A stretch of DNA of 64,000 bases, taken from Cryobacterium suzukii. Lineage in GTDB: Bacteria; Actinomycetota; Actinomycetes; Actinomycetales; Microbacteriaceae. A program made the translations under genes and the position numbers. The stretch lies in contig NZ_SOHJ01000003.1 of assembly GCF_004403185.1 (NCBI RefSeq), positions 62,001 through 126,000 on the forward strand, read 5' to 3'. The notes below the pieces were generated by a model. The model saw nothing but the letters and a program-made list of their open reading frames with translations, did not search any database and had not been told where the DNA came from. Below, one piece after another: positions 45,536 to 54,108 of this stretch (the stretch's first letter is position 1; the number at the start of each line of letters is the position of its first letter).

Positions 45536-46087
45536 CTACCGCCGAAGCTCGAAGCTGGTGGCGCCGATCTTCACGGTGGCGTTCAGGGGAATTTTGGTCG
45601 GCACGGTGACGCGGGAGCCGGCCAGAAACGTGCCATTGGTGGAGTCGAGGTCTTGCAGCATCCACTCGTCGTTCCAGAGCATGAGGCGAGCGTGGTGCGT
45701 GGAGGTGTAGTCATCGCGGATGACGAGGCTGGAGTCGCTCGAACGTCCGATCGTGATGGTGTCGGTGCCCAGCGGGAACTCCGTGCCGGCTTTCGGGCCG
45801 CTCGTGATGACCAGACGGGTGGTGTTCTGACTCGTCGCCATTCCAGCGTCGGTGGCCGGACTGGCGCGCGCTACCGGTGCCGTGAAGGCCTCGGCGGAGG
45901 GGGCGGGGGCGGGGACTGCGGCGGGAACGGCGGAGGCCGGCGCGGGGGCTGCATCCGCTGTCATCTTGCGCACGCGCTGCCCAAACAGGTCGCTGCGCAG
46001 GGCATAGACGATGCCGAAGATGAACATCCAGAGTAGGAGGAGGAAGCCGATGCGCAGCACCAGCAGGGTCAGTTCGCTGACGTTCAT
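45536..46087 (-). CDS. fhaB: FHA domain protein FhaB/FipA
   Basis: The 183-residue protein has an N-terminal transmembrane helix (about 5-29), an Ala/Pro-rich linker, and a C-terminal FHA domain (about 93-180) with the phosphothreonine-binding elements ITIGRSSDSSLVI, STHHARLML and DLDSTNGTFLAGSRV. It reads phosphothreonine made by PknA/PknB. It overlaps fhaA by four bases. Confidence 0.94.
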   Translation of the reverse strand: MNVSELTLLVLRIGFLLLLWMFIFGIVYALRSDLFGQRVRKMTADAAPAPASAVPAAVPAPAPSAEAFTAPVARASPATDAGMATSQNTTRLVITSGPKAGTEFPLGTDTITIGRSSDSSLVIRDDYTSTHHARLMLWNDEWMLQDLDSTNGTFLAGSRVTVPTKIPLNATVKIGATSFELRR

Positions 46088-46842
46088 GCGTTCGGCCCCC
46101 AGAATCCGCCCATGTCGTGGCGTTCAGTGGCCGGATCGACCGATGGTGCGGCGCGCGGGTACTCGCGGGAGTCTGGCGAGGCCTGGGCAAGCACGCGGAA
46201 TACGATGCGGGTGCGGCCGATCGTGACGATCGAGTCGGGCTCGAGAATGGCCTGGGTTACGGGGGCACCGTTGAGCTGGGACCCGTTGGTGGAGCCGAGG
46301 TCGCGCACCTGGGCTCGGGCGCCGTCCCAGAGGATTTCGACGTGACGGCGTGAGGTGCCGGTGTCGTCGACGGTGATGTCGGCGTCAGAACCGCGCCCAA
46401 TCACGGTTCGGGCCTTGATCAGCGGGTGCCTGGTGCCGTTGATGTCGAGCACCGGCGTCCAGGACACGGTGCTCTTGGCCGAGCTGGAGTCGATCTGCAC
46501 CATGCCCTCACTGAGGCCGCGGTCGTCTTGCAGGGTGATCGTGATGCCGCCGGTGAACTGGTAGCGCTGTTCGGCGCCGTGTTTTTGCACGAGGGCGGTG
46601 AGCTCATCGATGAGGGTGACGCCGAGCGCGCTCATGCGGGCGTAGTCAGCGTGGGACATGCGCACGGTGAAGCGATTGGGCGCAAGGATGCGATCCCGCG
46701 AGACTACAGCGGCCTTGGTGTCGAGCTCACGACGCAGCGCGGAGGTGATCTCCACCGGCTGCAAGCCCGATCGAAAGGTCTTGGCGAACGCTCCGTTGAC
46801 GGCGCGTTCTAAGCCCTTTTCAAAGTTATCCAGTATGCCCAC
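46084..46842 (-). CDS. fhaA: FHA domain protein FhaA
   Basis: The 252-residue product has an N-terminal DUF3662 domain (MGILDNFEKGLERAVNGAFA; LQPVEITSALRRELDTKA) and a C-terminal FHA domain (about 145-220) with TVIGRGSDADITVDD, SRRHVEILW and DLGSTNGSQLNG. It is shorter than the mycobacterial protein because the middle linker is brief. The start is a GTG with GGGAG before it. It is first in the fhaA-fhaB-pstP-rodA-pbpA-pknA-pknB run, whose members overlap or nearly touch except for the 78-base gap before pknB. Confidence 0.93.
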   Translation of the reverse strand: MGILDNFEKGLERAVNGAFAKTFRSGLQPVEITSALRRELDTKAAVVSRDRILAPNRFTVRMSHADYARMSALGVTLIDELTALVQKHGAEQRYQFTGGITITLQDDRGLSEGMVQIDSSSAKSTVSWTPVLDINGTRHPLIKARTVIGRGSDADITVDDTGTSRRHVEILWDGARAQVRDLGSTNGSQLNGAPVTQAILEPDSIVTIGRTRIVFRVLAQASPDSREYPRAAPSVDPATERHDMGGFWGPNA

Positions 46843-47147
46843 AGGTCTCCCGATCCGGTCCGTTTGGCTATGAGCATGTTACTTGTCTCGGGTGACAACC
46901 CACCTTGAGGGCGCAAACGGCACGAACAGCCATACTACCTGCGGAGGGTCCCTGACCGAATTCCGCACCCATTATGGCCATTCCGTGGGACTTTTTCGGT
47001 GGTGGTGGCGGCAAGCGGATGCGGTGCGGCCGGGCCCGGCGACGGCATCCGTTGTGGGCGCGCCCGCGCTCGAAAGCGGGGGCAGGCTCTCGCGACGCGC
47101 CGCCGAATGGCGCTGACCCCCCTCGCAGTGTTAGCATTCCTAAGTTC
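46843..47147. other. Gap upstream of the fhaA operon and tRNA-Leu
   Basis: These 305 bases separate divergent fhaA and tRNA-Leu and must hold both promoters. No gene is convincing. Two copies of the recurrent 9-mer ARCGGATGC lie here (47014-47022 and, inverted, 47045-47053). Confidence 0.6.
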
Positions 47148-47231
47148 GCGCGAGTGGCGGAATTGGCAGACGCGCTGGCTTCAGGTGCCAGTGTTCGAAA
47201 GGACGTAGGGGTTCAAGTCCCCTCTCGCGCA
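47148..47231 (+). tRNA. tRNA-Leu (anticodon CAG)
   Basis: The 84-base class II tRNA has acceptor arms GCGCGAG/CTCGCGC, the anticodon stem CTGGC/GCCAG with loop TTCAGGT (CAG at 47182-47184), a long variable arm and the T-arm GGGTTCAAGTCCC. CCA is not encoded. A tRNA-Leu sits at this place in mycobacteria too. It marks the right border of the conserved core. Confidence 0.96.
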
Positions 47232-47283
47232 CTGCGGGTGTTTCAGGAAATTGAAGTTTCGTTTTCATGAAATCCAAGCGAAC

Positions 47284-47324
47284 AGGCCGGTTGAGTAGAA
47301 ATACTCGACCGGCCTTCGGTTTTT
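47284..47324 (+). terminator. Intrinsic terminator after tRNA-Leu
   Basis: A 14-bp stem (47284-47297 with 47302-47315, one G-T pair) has a GAAA loop and leads after four bases into TTTTT at 47320-47324. Confidence 0.85.
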
Positions 47325-47480
47325 AACGGTGTGTGCGGCACTCACTGGCAGTAGTTCTCGTGGGCCACTAAAAGACGGGATGTAACAGCATGTTGGTGTT
47401 TACTCCGCTATCTTGCCCCGGCCTGTACTTTCAGCACCGCTCGTAATGGTGACATTCCTGACAGATCTGGGCACTTTGCA

Positions 47481-47954
47481 TTATTTCGATGGTGGAATGG
47501 CGCCGTCGATCGAAAGTTTGACTACAGGCCTGTCCCCGAGAGGTGCGTCGAGATCGATGAGCAACGAGCCCTGAAACGCCAGGGCAGTGCACGCTTCCGG
47601 CGCTTCCGGCAAGGTGCCTTGGATGAGCGCCACAGCGACTTCCGTGCCGGTTTGCTCAGTGATTGCGCGCGTTCCGTAGCACGCGGGATTTCCTCCAACG
47701 AAGAACACACGAACCTGCGTGTCCGAGACGTTCACCGAATCCGTCCAGGGCAGGACTCTTTCCTCGACGAGATCATCGCGTGGAATTTCATCTTTAGGTG
47801 CTGGACTTCCACTTGTAGAGGGAGCTGGCACTGCAGTGGAACCGCCCTCTTCGACCCCGAGCGAGTCACCAGAGGTGTTTGTTGAGCACGCAGATGCTCC
47901 CAACATGCACACAGCTAAAAACGCTCCCGCCACGAGTCGTGTCGATCCCAACAA
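47481..47954 (-). CDS. Small secreted lipoprotein, function unknown
   Basis: The 157-residue product has a signal peptide with the lipobox LGASAC (modified Cys23), a Ser/Pro/Gly-rich stalk to about 60 and a compact C-terminal part (about 75-155) with two cysteines (CYGTRAITE and EACTALAFQG). The C-terminal region has the alternating strands of a GerMN/sporulation-like fold but I cannot confirm this. It lies nine bases after the secreted protease gene and is surely co-transcribed, so it may be its partner or inhibitor (inference). Base usage looks less GC-rich than the core genes. Confidence 0.75.
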   Translation of the reverse strand: MLGSTRLVAGAFLAVCMLGASACSTNTSGDSLGVEEGGSTAVPAPSTSGSPAPKDEIPRDDLVEERVLPWTDSVNVSDTQVRVFFVGGNPACYGTRAITEQTGTEVAVALIQGTLPEAPEACTALAFQGSLLIDLDAPLGDRPVVKLSIDGAIPPSK

Positions 47955-47963
47955 ATCTGTCCC

Positions 47964-49079
47964 CTACCAATCTGCATCTGCCGATACATACATAGTCCGA
48001 ATGTCACTTCTGAAGAACGGGCCGCTGATATAAGTAGTGCTGCCCGATGGGCCAAACGAACTGACAGACTTTAGATTACCGAGCCCGGAATCGTTGCTGT
48101 AGTCCTTGAGCCAAGGACCTCCCGAGGCTCCGCCACCAAAGTCGCATCCGCTGATTGAATGAAATTTATAGTTGTCCACGCTGCGGGTTCCAGTGGTCCC
48201 CCAGCACGCCCACATGACCTCGCCGCCGTCGAGATTTGCTGGGTATCCAAAAAGGGTGGCATCAAAGACGTACTCAGCACCCCCAGTGATAAGCCCATGA
48301 CCGCCTACAGCGTTGACAACAGCCGATCCACCTTCGTTGGTCGTGGTCGTGACGAAGGCGACATCAGAGTTGAATCCACGGCCAGTCGCTCCGTAGGTGA
48401 TCCAGTCGTTCATTGTTCGAAAGGTATAGGCGGGAAAGGTGCCGTTGGGCCGGGAGCCATTGTTGTATTCAGGTACAAAAACCCAATTGGCATGCCAGGT
48501 CGCTCCAGGCCCACCGTGAACACAATGTCCCGCTGTAGCCACGAGTCTCTTTGAGCTGCTGTTGACGGCGGCACCGGAGCAGATGTAGTCCCTGCCGTCC
48601 GATTGGTCGTGGAAAAAGACCTTTCCGTTGGTCTTTGAGAAGTTGGTTACCGGAGTCACCGCAGTTGGTGACACGGATTCATCGACTGCGCCGGCCGACT
48701 CCGTCACAACTTCCGGGCTGCCATTGGCGGACTCTTGCTCAAAGTATTGACGCGCATCGGTTTCGATATCGGCATCAATAGCTGGCGTTTCGACCGGGAT
48801 TGCATTTGCCATCCGTTCCTCAGTCCAATACGCATCGACTCGTGGATCTCCGCCCATCTGATCAAGCTGCTTCAGGGTGTACGGCGACGCAGCACCTAAT
48901 CGTGCGCCCGTGCCTTCCATATAGACGGGGGCAGCGACTGACGTCGACTTGGCCGAGAGGGGGAGACCACTGGGTGGCTCCCCGCTGGCAGCTATTGCGG
49001 AAGCACCGACGCCCGTGGTGATTGTGAGGATCAGGACGGACAAGAGGCCCATATACATGGATGATTTCTTTTTCATCAA
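47964..49079 (-). CDS. Secreted trypsin-like serine protease (S1 family)
   Basis: The 371-residue product has a signal peptide (basic MMKKKSS, hydrophobic to about 30), a propeptide-like region of about 120 residues, and a chymotrypsin-fold domain with the catalytic triad His in TAGHCVH, Asp in NSDVAFV and Ser in GGGASGGPWL. The sequence resembles the glutamyl endopeptidase/V8-like branch (SGAAVNSSSKRLVATAGHC). Four cysteines can form two disulfides (one around the catalytic His). GGAG precedes the tandem ATGs. It is followed by the lipoprotein gene. Location and atypical base use suggest acquisition. Confidence 0.9.
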   Translation of the reverse strand: MMKKKSSMYMGLLSVLILTITTGVGASAIAASGEPPSGLPLSAKSTSVAAPVYMEGTGARLGAASPYTLKQLDQMGGDPRVDAYWTEERMANAIPVETPAIDADIETDARQYFEQESANGSPEVVTESAGAVDESVSPTAVTPVTNFSKTNGKVFFHDQSDGRDYICSGAAVNSSSKRLVATAGHCVHGGPGATWHANWVFVPEYNNGSRPNGTFPAYTFRTMNDWITYGATGRGFNSDVAFVTTTTNEGGSAVVNAVGGHGLITGGAEYVFDATLFGYPANLDGGEVMWACWGTTGTRSVDNYKFHSISGCDFGGGASGGPWLKDYSNDSGLGNLKSVSSFGPSGSTTYISGPFFRSDIRTMYVSADADW

Positions 49080-49213
49080 CTACTCCAGTTCACGATTATT
49101 GACACATGTGCAGAGGAAATTCGGGTGCGTGTCGTGGGACGAAGCTGCTCCTCGCGGTCCACATTTCTACACCGATTCTCAGATTTTGCGATGATCTCGT
49201 TTCACAGGTGCAG

Positions 49214-49240
49214 GGTCCCAACGACGCGGTCGTTGGGACC
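49214..49240. terminator. Hairpin upstream of the protease gene
   Basis: A perfect 11-bp stem (49214-49224 with 49230-49240) and five-base loop lie 135 bases upstream of the protease start. Without a T-run it is a weak terminator candidate for whatever was transcribed from the right. Confidence 0.45.
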
Positions 49241-49331
49241 GGCAAGGCCATGGGTGGAGCCCTACTGTTTCTGGTCAGAGCGGTACTCACCCGATGGCGG
49301 GGCTGACGTCTCCAGGCAGTTATTGTCCTGA

Positions 49332-49575
49332 CTATCTGCCTACGGTAGGCATGGTGATGATGCTTGAATTCCGCAGGTTCATGCACTTGGCGATGACGAT
49401 TATGAGGTGAACGAAACCGCCCAGCACACAGTTGCGAATCACGAGCATCAGCACCAGTGAAATCGGACCATATCCCGCAGTTTTCGACAGCTCGTGCTTT
49501 GCGTTGGCACCGCCTAGAATCGTGCTTCCCCGGGAGGCCGAAGCTCTCCAACAGCAGGTCTCGAATCAAACTCAT
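49332..49575 (-). pseudogene. Possible frameshifted gene for a short hydrophobic protein
   Basis: An ATG at 49575 preceded by a G-rich ribosome site opens MSLIRDLLLESFGLPG, a credible protein start. About 16 codons on, a CCCGGGG stretch occurs, and one base shift continues into ANAKHELSKTAGYGPISLVL and a hydrophobic helix (LVLMLVIRN, then FVHLIIVIAK), ending at 49332. Neither frame alone looks like a whole protein. It could be a decayed gene for a small membrane peptide or chance. I recognise no family. Confidence 0.25.
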
Positions 49576-50248
49576 AGCCCCCCCCGCATCGATCGTGTGC
49601 TCAACGCTTTACAGGTTCCCCGCAAAAGGGGTGGACTCATAAGTCGGCATTTCTGGTGACTAGCCAACTGTGGAAAGTTGAGTTATAGTCGCGCGAGTCG
49701 TAGCCCTTCGTGCGCTGGCCGGTCGCCCTGCGCACCAGAGCAACGTGAAGATGGCAGAGTTGAGGAGCGCAATCTCCGGCACGGGAAAGTCGGTGCCGGG
49801 TGGTTTTTTCGGACAGCGCGGGGTGGGCGCGACTCGAGGAACGCCTTGGCGATGCGACAACTTGGTTCCTCAACCTGGCTCCACGTCAGCCACACATCGG
49901 CGTGCACCACCGCGAGATTATCTCCGTGTTTCCCTACTGTGTGGGCCAGCTGTTCACTCGGCAGGACGATCGCTATGGAAAGTACTGCAGGGGCGTACCG
50001 GAACATCAGATGCACTGTTGAAACACCCACTGCGGATGGGTGCGGATAGCCGCACAATCCATGCGAACAGTCAGGGCCCTCCGCGAAATCGAAGGCCCTG
50101 TGTCATTAAGTAGCCATCGGCCTGTCTGTGGAGAGTGCTTGGCGCAAGCAATGTGACCTACCGCGTCAGTGATCGACATCGCGTGGCGGGGTGGCAAGTA
50201 GCCTTGCGGTGACGCTCCGGCAATTTGCCCGGACGAGATCGGATCACG
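49576..50248. other. Stretch without a convincing gene
   Basis: Several short frames are open here on both strands, but none has a family-like composition, good start site and neighbours together. A CAGGGCC/GGCCCTG hairpin (50072-50078 with 50094-50100) lies near the right end. The stretch looks like non-coding or decayed DNA beside the protease gene. Confidence 0.5.
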
Positions 50249-51202
50249 ATGACGACGGGTTCCTCCCGGCTGAGCTTGTTTCGTCCGAGCCGTCCGAACC
50301 GGTGGTTTCGGCTGGCCTGGGTTGTGCCTGCCGTGCTCGTTGCGCTGGCACTCCTGGTGCTCGCGGCGAATGGTATTCGTGGCCTTCCGCCGGTCGAATC
50401 GTTCACACGTGGCTACGCCGGTGTCTCGACGCATCCCGCCGCAACCCCGGTTGGAATACCGGCCTGGCTGGCCTGGCAGCACGGCCTGAATGCCTTCTTT
50501 ATTCTGTTCGTGATTCGTACCGGCTGGCAGGTGCGCACAACCAAACGTCCATCCGTGTTTTGGACGCGCACAAACACCGGTTTGTTCCGCACGAAGAATC
50601 CCCCGATTCGAATCACACTCAACCTCTGGCAGCACATCGTCTTTGACTCCCTTTGGGTCGTCAACGGCATCCTGTTCTACGTTCTGCTGTTTGCGACCGG
50701 TCAATGGCTGCGCCTGGTCCCGACCAACTGGGACGTCTTTCCTAACGCAGTGTCGGCCGGCTTGCAGTATGCCTCGCTCAATTGGCCGACCGACGGCGGC
50801 TGGGTGCACTACAACGCCCTCCAACTGCTCAGTTACTTCGTCGTGGTGTTCATAGCGGCGCCGATCGCGCTCGTGACCGGCCTGCGCATGTCACCGGGCC
50901 TCTCCGCACGGTTCCGACGCCTCGATCGTGTCTTTCCCCTGCCCGTTGCGCGCAAGCTGCACTTCGCGGTGCTGATCTTCTTCGTGGCGTTCATCGTCGT
51001 TCACGTGACGCTCGTGCTCACGACCGGCGCCCGCGCGAACCTCAATCACATGTATGCCGCACGCAATGATGACGGATGGACCGGCGTCTGGATCTTCGTC
51101 GCCGCGCTGCTGGTCACGGCCGGAATTTGGGCGGGCGCGCGTCCGGTGGTCGTGCGTGCGATCGCGGCTCGCAGCGGCCGCATCATTCACCGCAAGCGTT
51201 AG
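50249..51202 (+). CDS. Cytochrome b/b6-type membrane protein
   Basis: The 317-residue product has about five transmembrane helices (near 23-43, 75-95, 130-155, 195-220, 247-270, with a last one near 290). Histidines suited to bind haem lie inside helices: LAWQHGLNAFFIL, LNLWQHIVFDSL, HYNALQLLSYF and KLHFAVLIFFVAFIVVHVTL. It matches the cytochrome b561-like/thiosulfate-reductase membrane subunit type. No partner reductase or molybdoenzyme is encoded next to it. The start is unclear: the ATG at 50249 has only a weak GGA site. The electron partner is unknown. Confidence 0.8.
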   Translation: MTTGSSRLSLFRPSRPNRWFRLAWVVPAVLVALALLVLAANGIRGLPPVESFTRGYAGVSTHPAATPVGIPAWLAWQHGLNAFFILFVIRTGWQVRTTKRPSVFWTRTNTGLFRTKNPPIRITLNLWQHIVFDSLWVVNGILFYVLLFATGQWLRLVPTNWDVFPNAVSAGLQYASLNWPTDGGWVHYNALQLLSYFVVVFIAAPIALVTGLRMSPGLSARFRRLDRVFPLPVARKLHFAVLIFFVAFIVVHVTLVLTTGARANLNHMYAARNDDGWTGVWIFVAALLVTAGIWAGARPVVVRAIAARSGRIIHRKR

Positions 51203-51975
51203 ACCGCTTCAGGTCTAGGCGCGAGCACGTCTCGGCTGAGCATGGCCGCGCCGGCCACCGCCGCGGGCATCACAATGACGGCCGCGCCCGGGATCAGGAA
51301 CAACAGGTAGGTGAGCACACCGAAGCCGAGGCTGCGGGGGCGGCGCGCGCGCAGCATCCGTCGTCGCTGTTTGACGGTAAAGCCGCGGGCATCGAAGGCG
51401 AAGCCGGTAAGCTCGAGCGTCAGGATCCAACCGCCGAACAGCGCCCCGAGAACGAGCGCGAGCAGTTGGCCGAGCCCGGGAATCAGGCTACAAACCAGAA
51501 GCAGCAGAGCCACCCCGACGGCGAGACCGACCAGTCGCAGGGCGTCGGCCACGGACCGCAGAATGCCGCGCGGGGCTTCGACCGGCGCATCGCCGAGACG
51601 GGTTTCGACCGCTCGCCAGATGCGCTCATAGAAGGGGTCACCGACTGCGAGGGTCACGGCCACGAACGTGTACGCCAACAAGAGGATGCCGGCAGCCGCG
51701 ACCGCCGCGGCAGCCACCACCCGCATACCGGTGCGCCACGGCTCCCCCCAGCCGCTCGCGAACGGACTGATGGCCACGGCGATGGCCTCGAGGTTGATGA
51801 GCAGCACCACGATACCGGCCAGATAGGCAATGCCGACGATGAACGCCGGCAGGGCCCCGAGCAGCATGAGGCGCGGTGACGTGATCCACATTTTGAGGCC
51901 GCGACCGAGAAAACCGGCCCCGGCGAGGAACTCGCGGGTCGCGGTGGGGCGGGCCGAGGAGGAATGGGGCGGCAT
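51199..51975 (-). CDS. EI24/CysZ-like membrane protein
   Basis: The 258-residue product has four to six transmembrane segments and family motifs including FLAGAGFLGRGLKMWITSPR at the start, VAVTLAVGDPFYERI after the third helix and LVCSLIPGLGQLLALVLGAL. EI24-domain proteins include the sulfate permease CysZ; no sulfate assimilation genes are nearby, so the role is open. It is convergent with the cytochrome b gene (4-base overlap of the ends). Confidence 0.88.
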   Translation of the reverse strand: MPPHSSSARPTATREFLAGAGFLGRGLKMWITSPRLMLLGALPAFIVGIAYLAGIVVLLINLEAIAVAISPFASGWGEPWRTGMRVVAAAAVAAAGILLLAYTFVAVTLAVGDPFYERIWRAVETRLGDAPVEAPRGILRSVADALRLVGLAVGVALLLLVCSLIPGLGQLLALVLGALFGGWILTLELTGFAFDARGFTVKQRRRMLRARRPRSLGFGVLTYLLFLIPGAAVIVMPAAVAGAAMLSRDVLAPRPEAV

Positions 51976-51984
51976 CCGAAAACC

Positions 51985-53409
51985 CTATCCTGCCGGTGGT
52001 GCTGCGTTCCAGGCGGCGATGAAGGTGTCCTGGAGGACCGGGTCGGTGTCATCGAATTCGCTGTTCGGTGGCAAAACGGTAAGAGGCGAGGTCGCCGTAA
52101 ACCGCAGCCGAAAGTCCGTGGTCTCCAGGTCGACGGTGATTCCATACGCGATCGCCCGCTTCGCGAGGGGCGCGAACTCGGCGAGACCAGCGGCATTGTC
52201 GACGAGCACTTCGAGCTCATCGGCGATACTCGTCACACTCGTGACGAAATCGTCGGCCAGTAGGGCATTCGCCGTGCTTATGGCACTCTGCCGATCACGG
52301 TAGTCGGTGTTCGAAACGTAGAACGAGTGCACGGCAACCCTCGTCTCGAAGCTGAGAAAATCCAGGGCGGCTACATCGGCGTTGTTCGCGAGAATCGTGT
52401 CGACAGCCTGCGCAGTGGTGCCCGTGTCGACGACGAAACGAAGACCGTTCGGGGACACTCTGATCTCGATGATTCCGGGGTAGTCGCCGAGCTCATCCAC
52501 GATGCGATTGGTGGCTGAGTAATCGCCTTCGTCCTGCAGGGTGACCAGGCTTGAGGTGATCGTGACGCTGCCGAGGCTAGCGTAGTCGGGCCGTGCGGCT
52601 ATGAAGGCGGTGGTGGGTGCGACATCCGCTTGCTTTCGCAGTTTGAGACCGAATCCGATGGGCGATAAGCCGGCGCTGGCAAGCTCAAAGGCCACGTTCG
52701 CGTCATGAAAGGCGCTAATGGCGGCGTCGGGCCGGATTCTGGGCTCGGATCCCGTCTCGCCGTACAAGTCGTCTCTGGTCAGGTCGCTGCCGGACATCTC
52801 GAAGGCGGCCGTTGAATCTGCCGAGAATAATTCTGCTGGGTCGAAGAACGGGTAGTTGGCCAGGAGGGCGTCGGCCTGGTCGTAGGCCGCGACGAGCTGG
52901 TCGGCGCCGAGCGCAGTCACGCTCACCCTGAACTCGCCGATCGCTGCGCCGACGATGGTGTCGGCGGCGCGCAGGTCGGCGTACAACCCGAGTAGCTGGT
53001 CGTTGTCGGTGCGCACGGCCGTTACGGCGAGGCCGAACGCGCCGGTTTCGAGCACGACGGGTGACCACTGCACGAGCTTCTTGTGCTCATCGACGTACTG
53101 GCCGATGAGGTCGGTCAGCTCGCGCAGCCGTTCGTCGGAGACATCGTCGTCGAGAGTGACGGTGGCGTCCACCGAGCCCGAGAAAGGAAGGGTGTTGTTC
53201 ACTAAGAGGCCGACGTCGGCGACGCCGGATTCGCTCGAAATGAAGGTCTTGAAGTCAACACCCGCGGCGCTGCCGGCATTGATTGGGCCGCAGCCGCTCA
53301 GCACGGTGATAGCAACGAGGACGACGGCCATCGCGGCCAGGCGACGGCGGGCAGGTGCGAAGATGGTGTCCCGATCTGCTGGTGCGTGCCTCGGTTCTGT
53401 GCCCCGCAC
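51985..53409 (-). CDS. Large lipoprotein of unknown function
   Basis: The 474-residue product has a basic n-region (ARRRLAA), a hydrophobic stretch and the lipobox VLSGC, giving an exported lipoprotein. The mature part (about 435 residues) is built of alternating strands and helices and appears to contain repeated segments, such as VDATVTLDDDVSDERLRELT and later VDLETTDFRLRF, with no catalytic motif. I do not recognise a family. The ATG at 53409 is first in frame; 37 bases separate it from the divergent gene at 53447. Confidence 0.7.
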   Translation of the reverse strand: MRGTEPRHAPADRDTIFAPARRRLAAMAVVLVAITVLSGCGPINAGSAAGVDFKTFISSESGVADVGLLVNNTLPFSGSVDATVTLDDDVSDERLRELTDLIGQYVDEHKKLVQWSPVVLETGAFGLAVTAVRTDNDQLLGLYADLRAADTIVGAAIGEFRVSVTALGADQLVAAYDQADALLANYPFFDPAELFSADSTAAFEMSGSDLTRDDLYGETGSEPRIRPDAAISAFHDANVAFELASAGLSPIGFGLKLRKQADVAPTTAFIAARPDYASLGSVTITSSLVTLQDEGDYSATNRIVDELGDYPGIIEIRVSPNGLRFVVDTGTTAQAVDTILANNADVAALDFLSFETRVAVHSFYVSNTDYRDRQSAISTANALLADDFVTSVTSIADELEVLVDNAAGLAEFAPLAKRAIAYGITVDLETTDFRLRFTATSPLTVLPPNSEFDDTDPVLQDTFIAAWNAAPPAG

Positions 53410-53446
53410 CGGTATTCTCGAGGGTACACAGGGAGAGGGGGCAGTC

Positions 53447-54082
53447 GTGACGCACGCGCATCCGCTGTACGTCGACGTTGAAGTAGCCTGCCTGTGCTGC
53501 CTCGCGCCGCAGCCCTTTCACTTCACCTCGCTGAGTGACCAGGTGGTCTGCTCGCTGTGCGTGCACCACATCGGGGCCGATAAATCGGAACGTCGCGATC
53601 TTGAGCACGTGCGGCTGTGGGCCGCTCGGTGGGCGGCGTCCGAGACCGCCCACGCCGAATACATCATCGAAACGGATGCTTTACTCGTCGCCCGAGACAA
53701 CGACCTGACCGCGCTCCGCGATCAGGTCGCCGAGCTCAGCGCCATCGTCGCCGGCCAATTCACGGCCGGGATCGACGGGGTGCGCGGCCTGCTGCAGAAC
53801 GACCTGGTCAAGCGGGCCGAACGCAACACCGAGTTGGCTCACCGGCAGATCGACTGGGCCATGGCCGGGATCTGGCGCATCGAAGCGCTGCACCACGACT
53901 CAGCGACGCAGCAGTGTTCTTGCGGGCGCACGGCCGGCAGCTGTGCAGAGAGCGCCGCGATTGACCCCCTGCGCCGGGCGCTGCGCGACTGGGAGAAGAA
54001 GAACGTGGCGCGGCTGCGGGGCGGCCGTCGGCATGGACTGCCGGATGACCACCCCGCGGTTCTGGCCCAGCGCATCCGCTGA
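53447..54082 (+). CDS. Cys-rich protein with N-terminal zinc-ribbon-like region, unknown function
   Basis: The 211-residue product begins MTHAHPLYVDVEVACLCCLA and has CLCC plus CSLC about 25 residues later, a likely zinc site. A long helical middle (about 55-140) resembles a coiled coil (LTALRDQVAELSAIVAGQF). The C-terminal part has a CSCGRTAGSC cluster (about 155-164) and a basic tail. It starts with a GTG preceded by AGGGAGAGGGG. There is no signal peptide. It is divergent from the lipoprotein gene. I do not recognise a family. Confidence 0.75.
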   Translation: MTHAHPLYVDVEVACLCCLAPQPFHFTSLSDQVVCSLCVHHIGADKSERRDLEHVRLWAARWAASETAHAEYIIETDALLVARDNDLTALRDQVAELSAIVAGQFTAGIDGVRGLLQNDLVKRAERNTELAHRQIDWAMAGIWRIEALHHDSATQQCSCGRTAGSCAESAAIDPLRRALRDWEKKNVARLRGGRRHGLPDDHPAVLAQRIR

Positions 54083-54108
54083 ACCAGCGCGCTGTGCAGG
54101 TGCGTGGG

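Noticed and set aside
46868-47137. 89-residue minus-strand frame between fhaA and tRNA-Leu
   Set aside because: Arg/Pro/Gly-rich composition typical of antisense GC-rich DNA, no ribosome site, no family.
49683-50057. Overlapping frames on both strands in the 49.7-50.06 kb stretch
   Set aside because: Each is short, lacks a proper start site and shows no domain; none stands out over the others.
52955-53446. Plus-strand extension of the 53447 gene
   Set aside because: It is antisense to the lipoprotein gene; the GTG at 53447 has AGGGAGAGGGG directly upstream.
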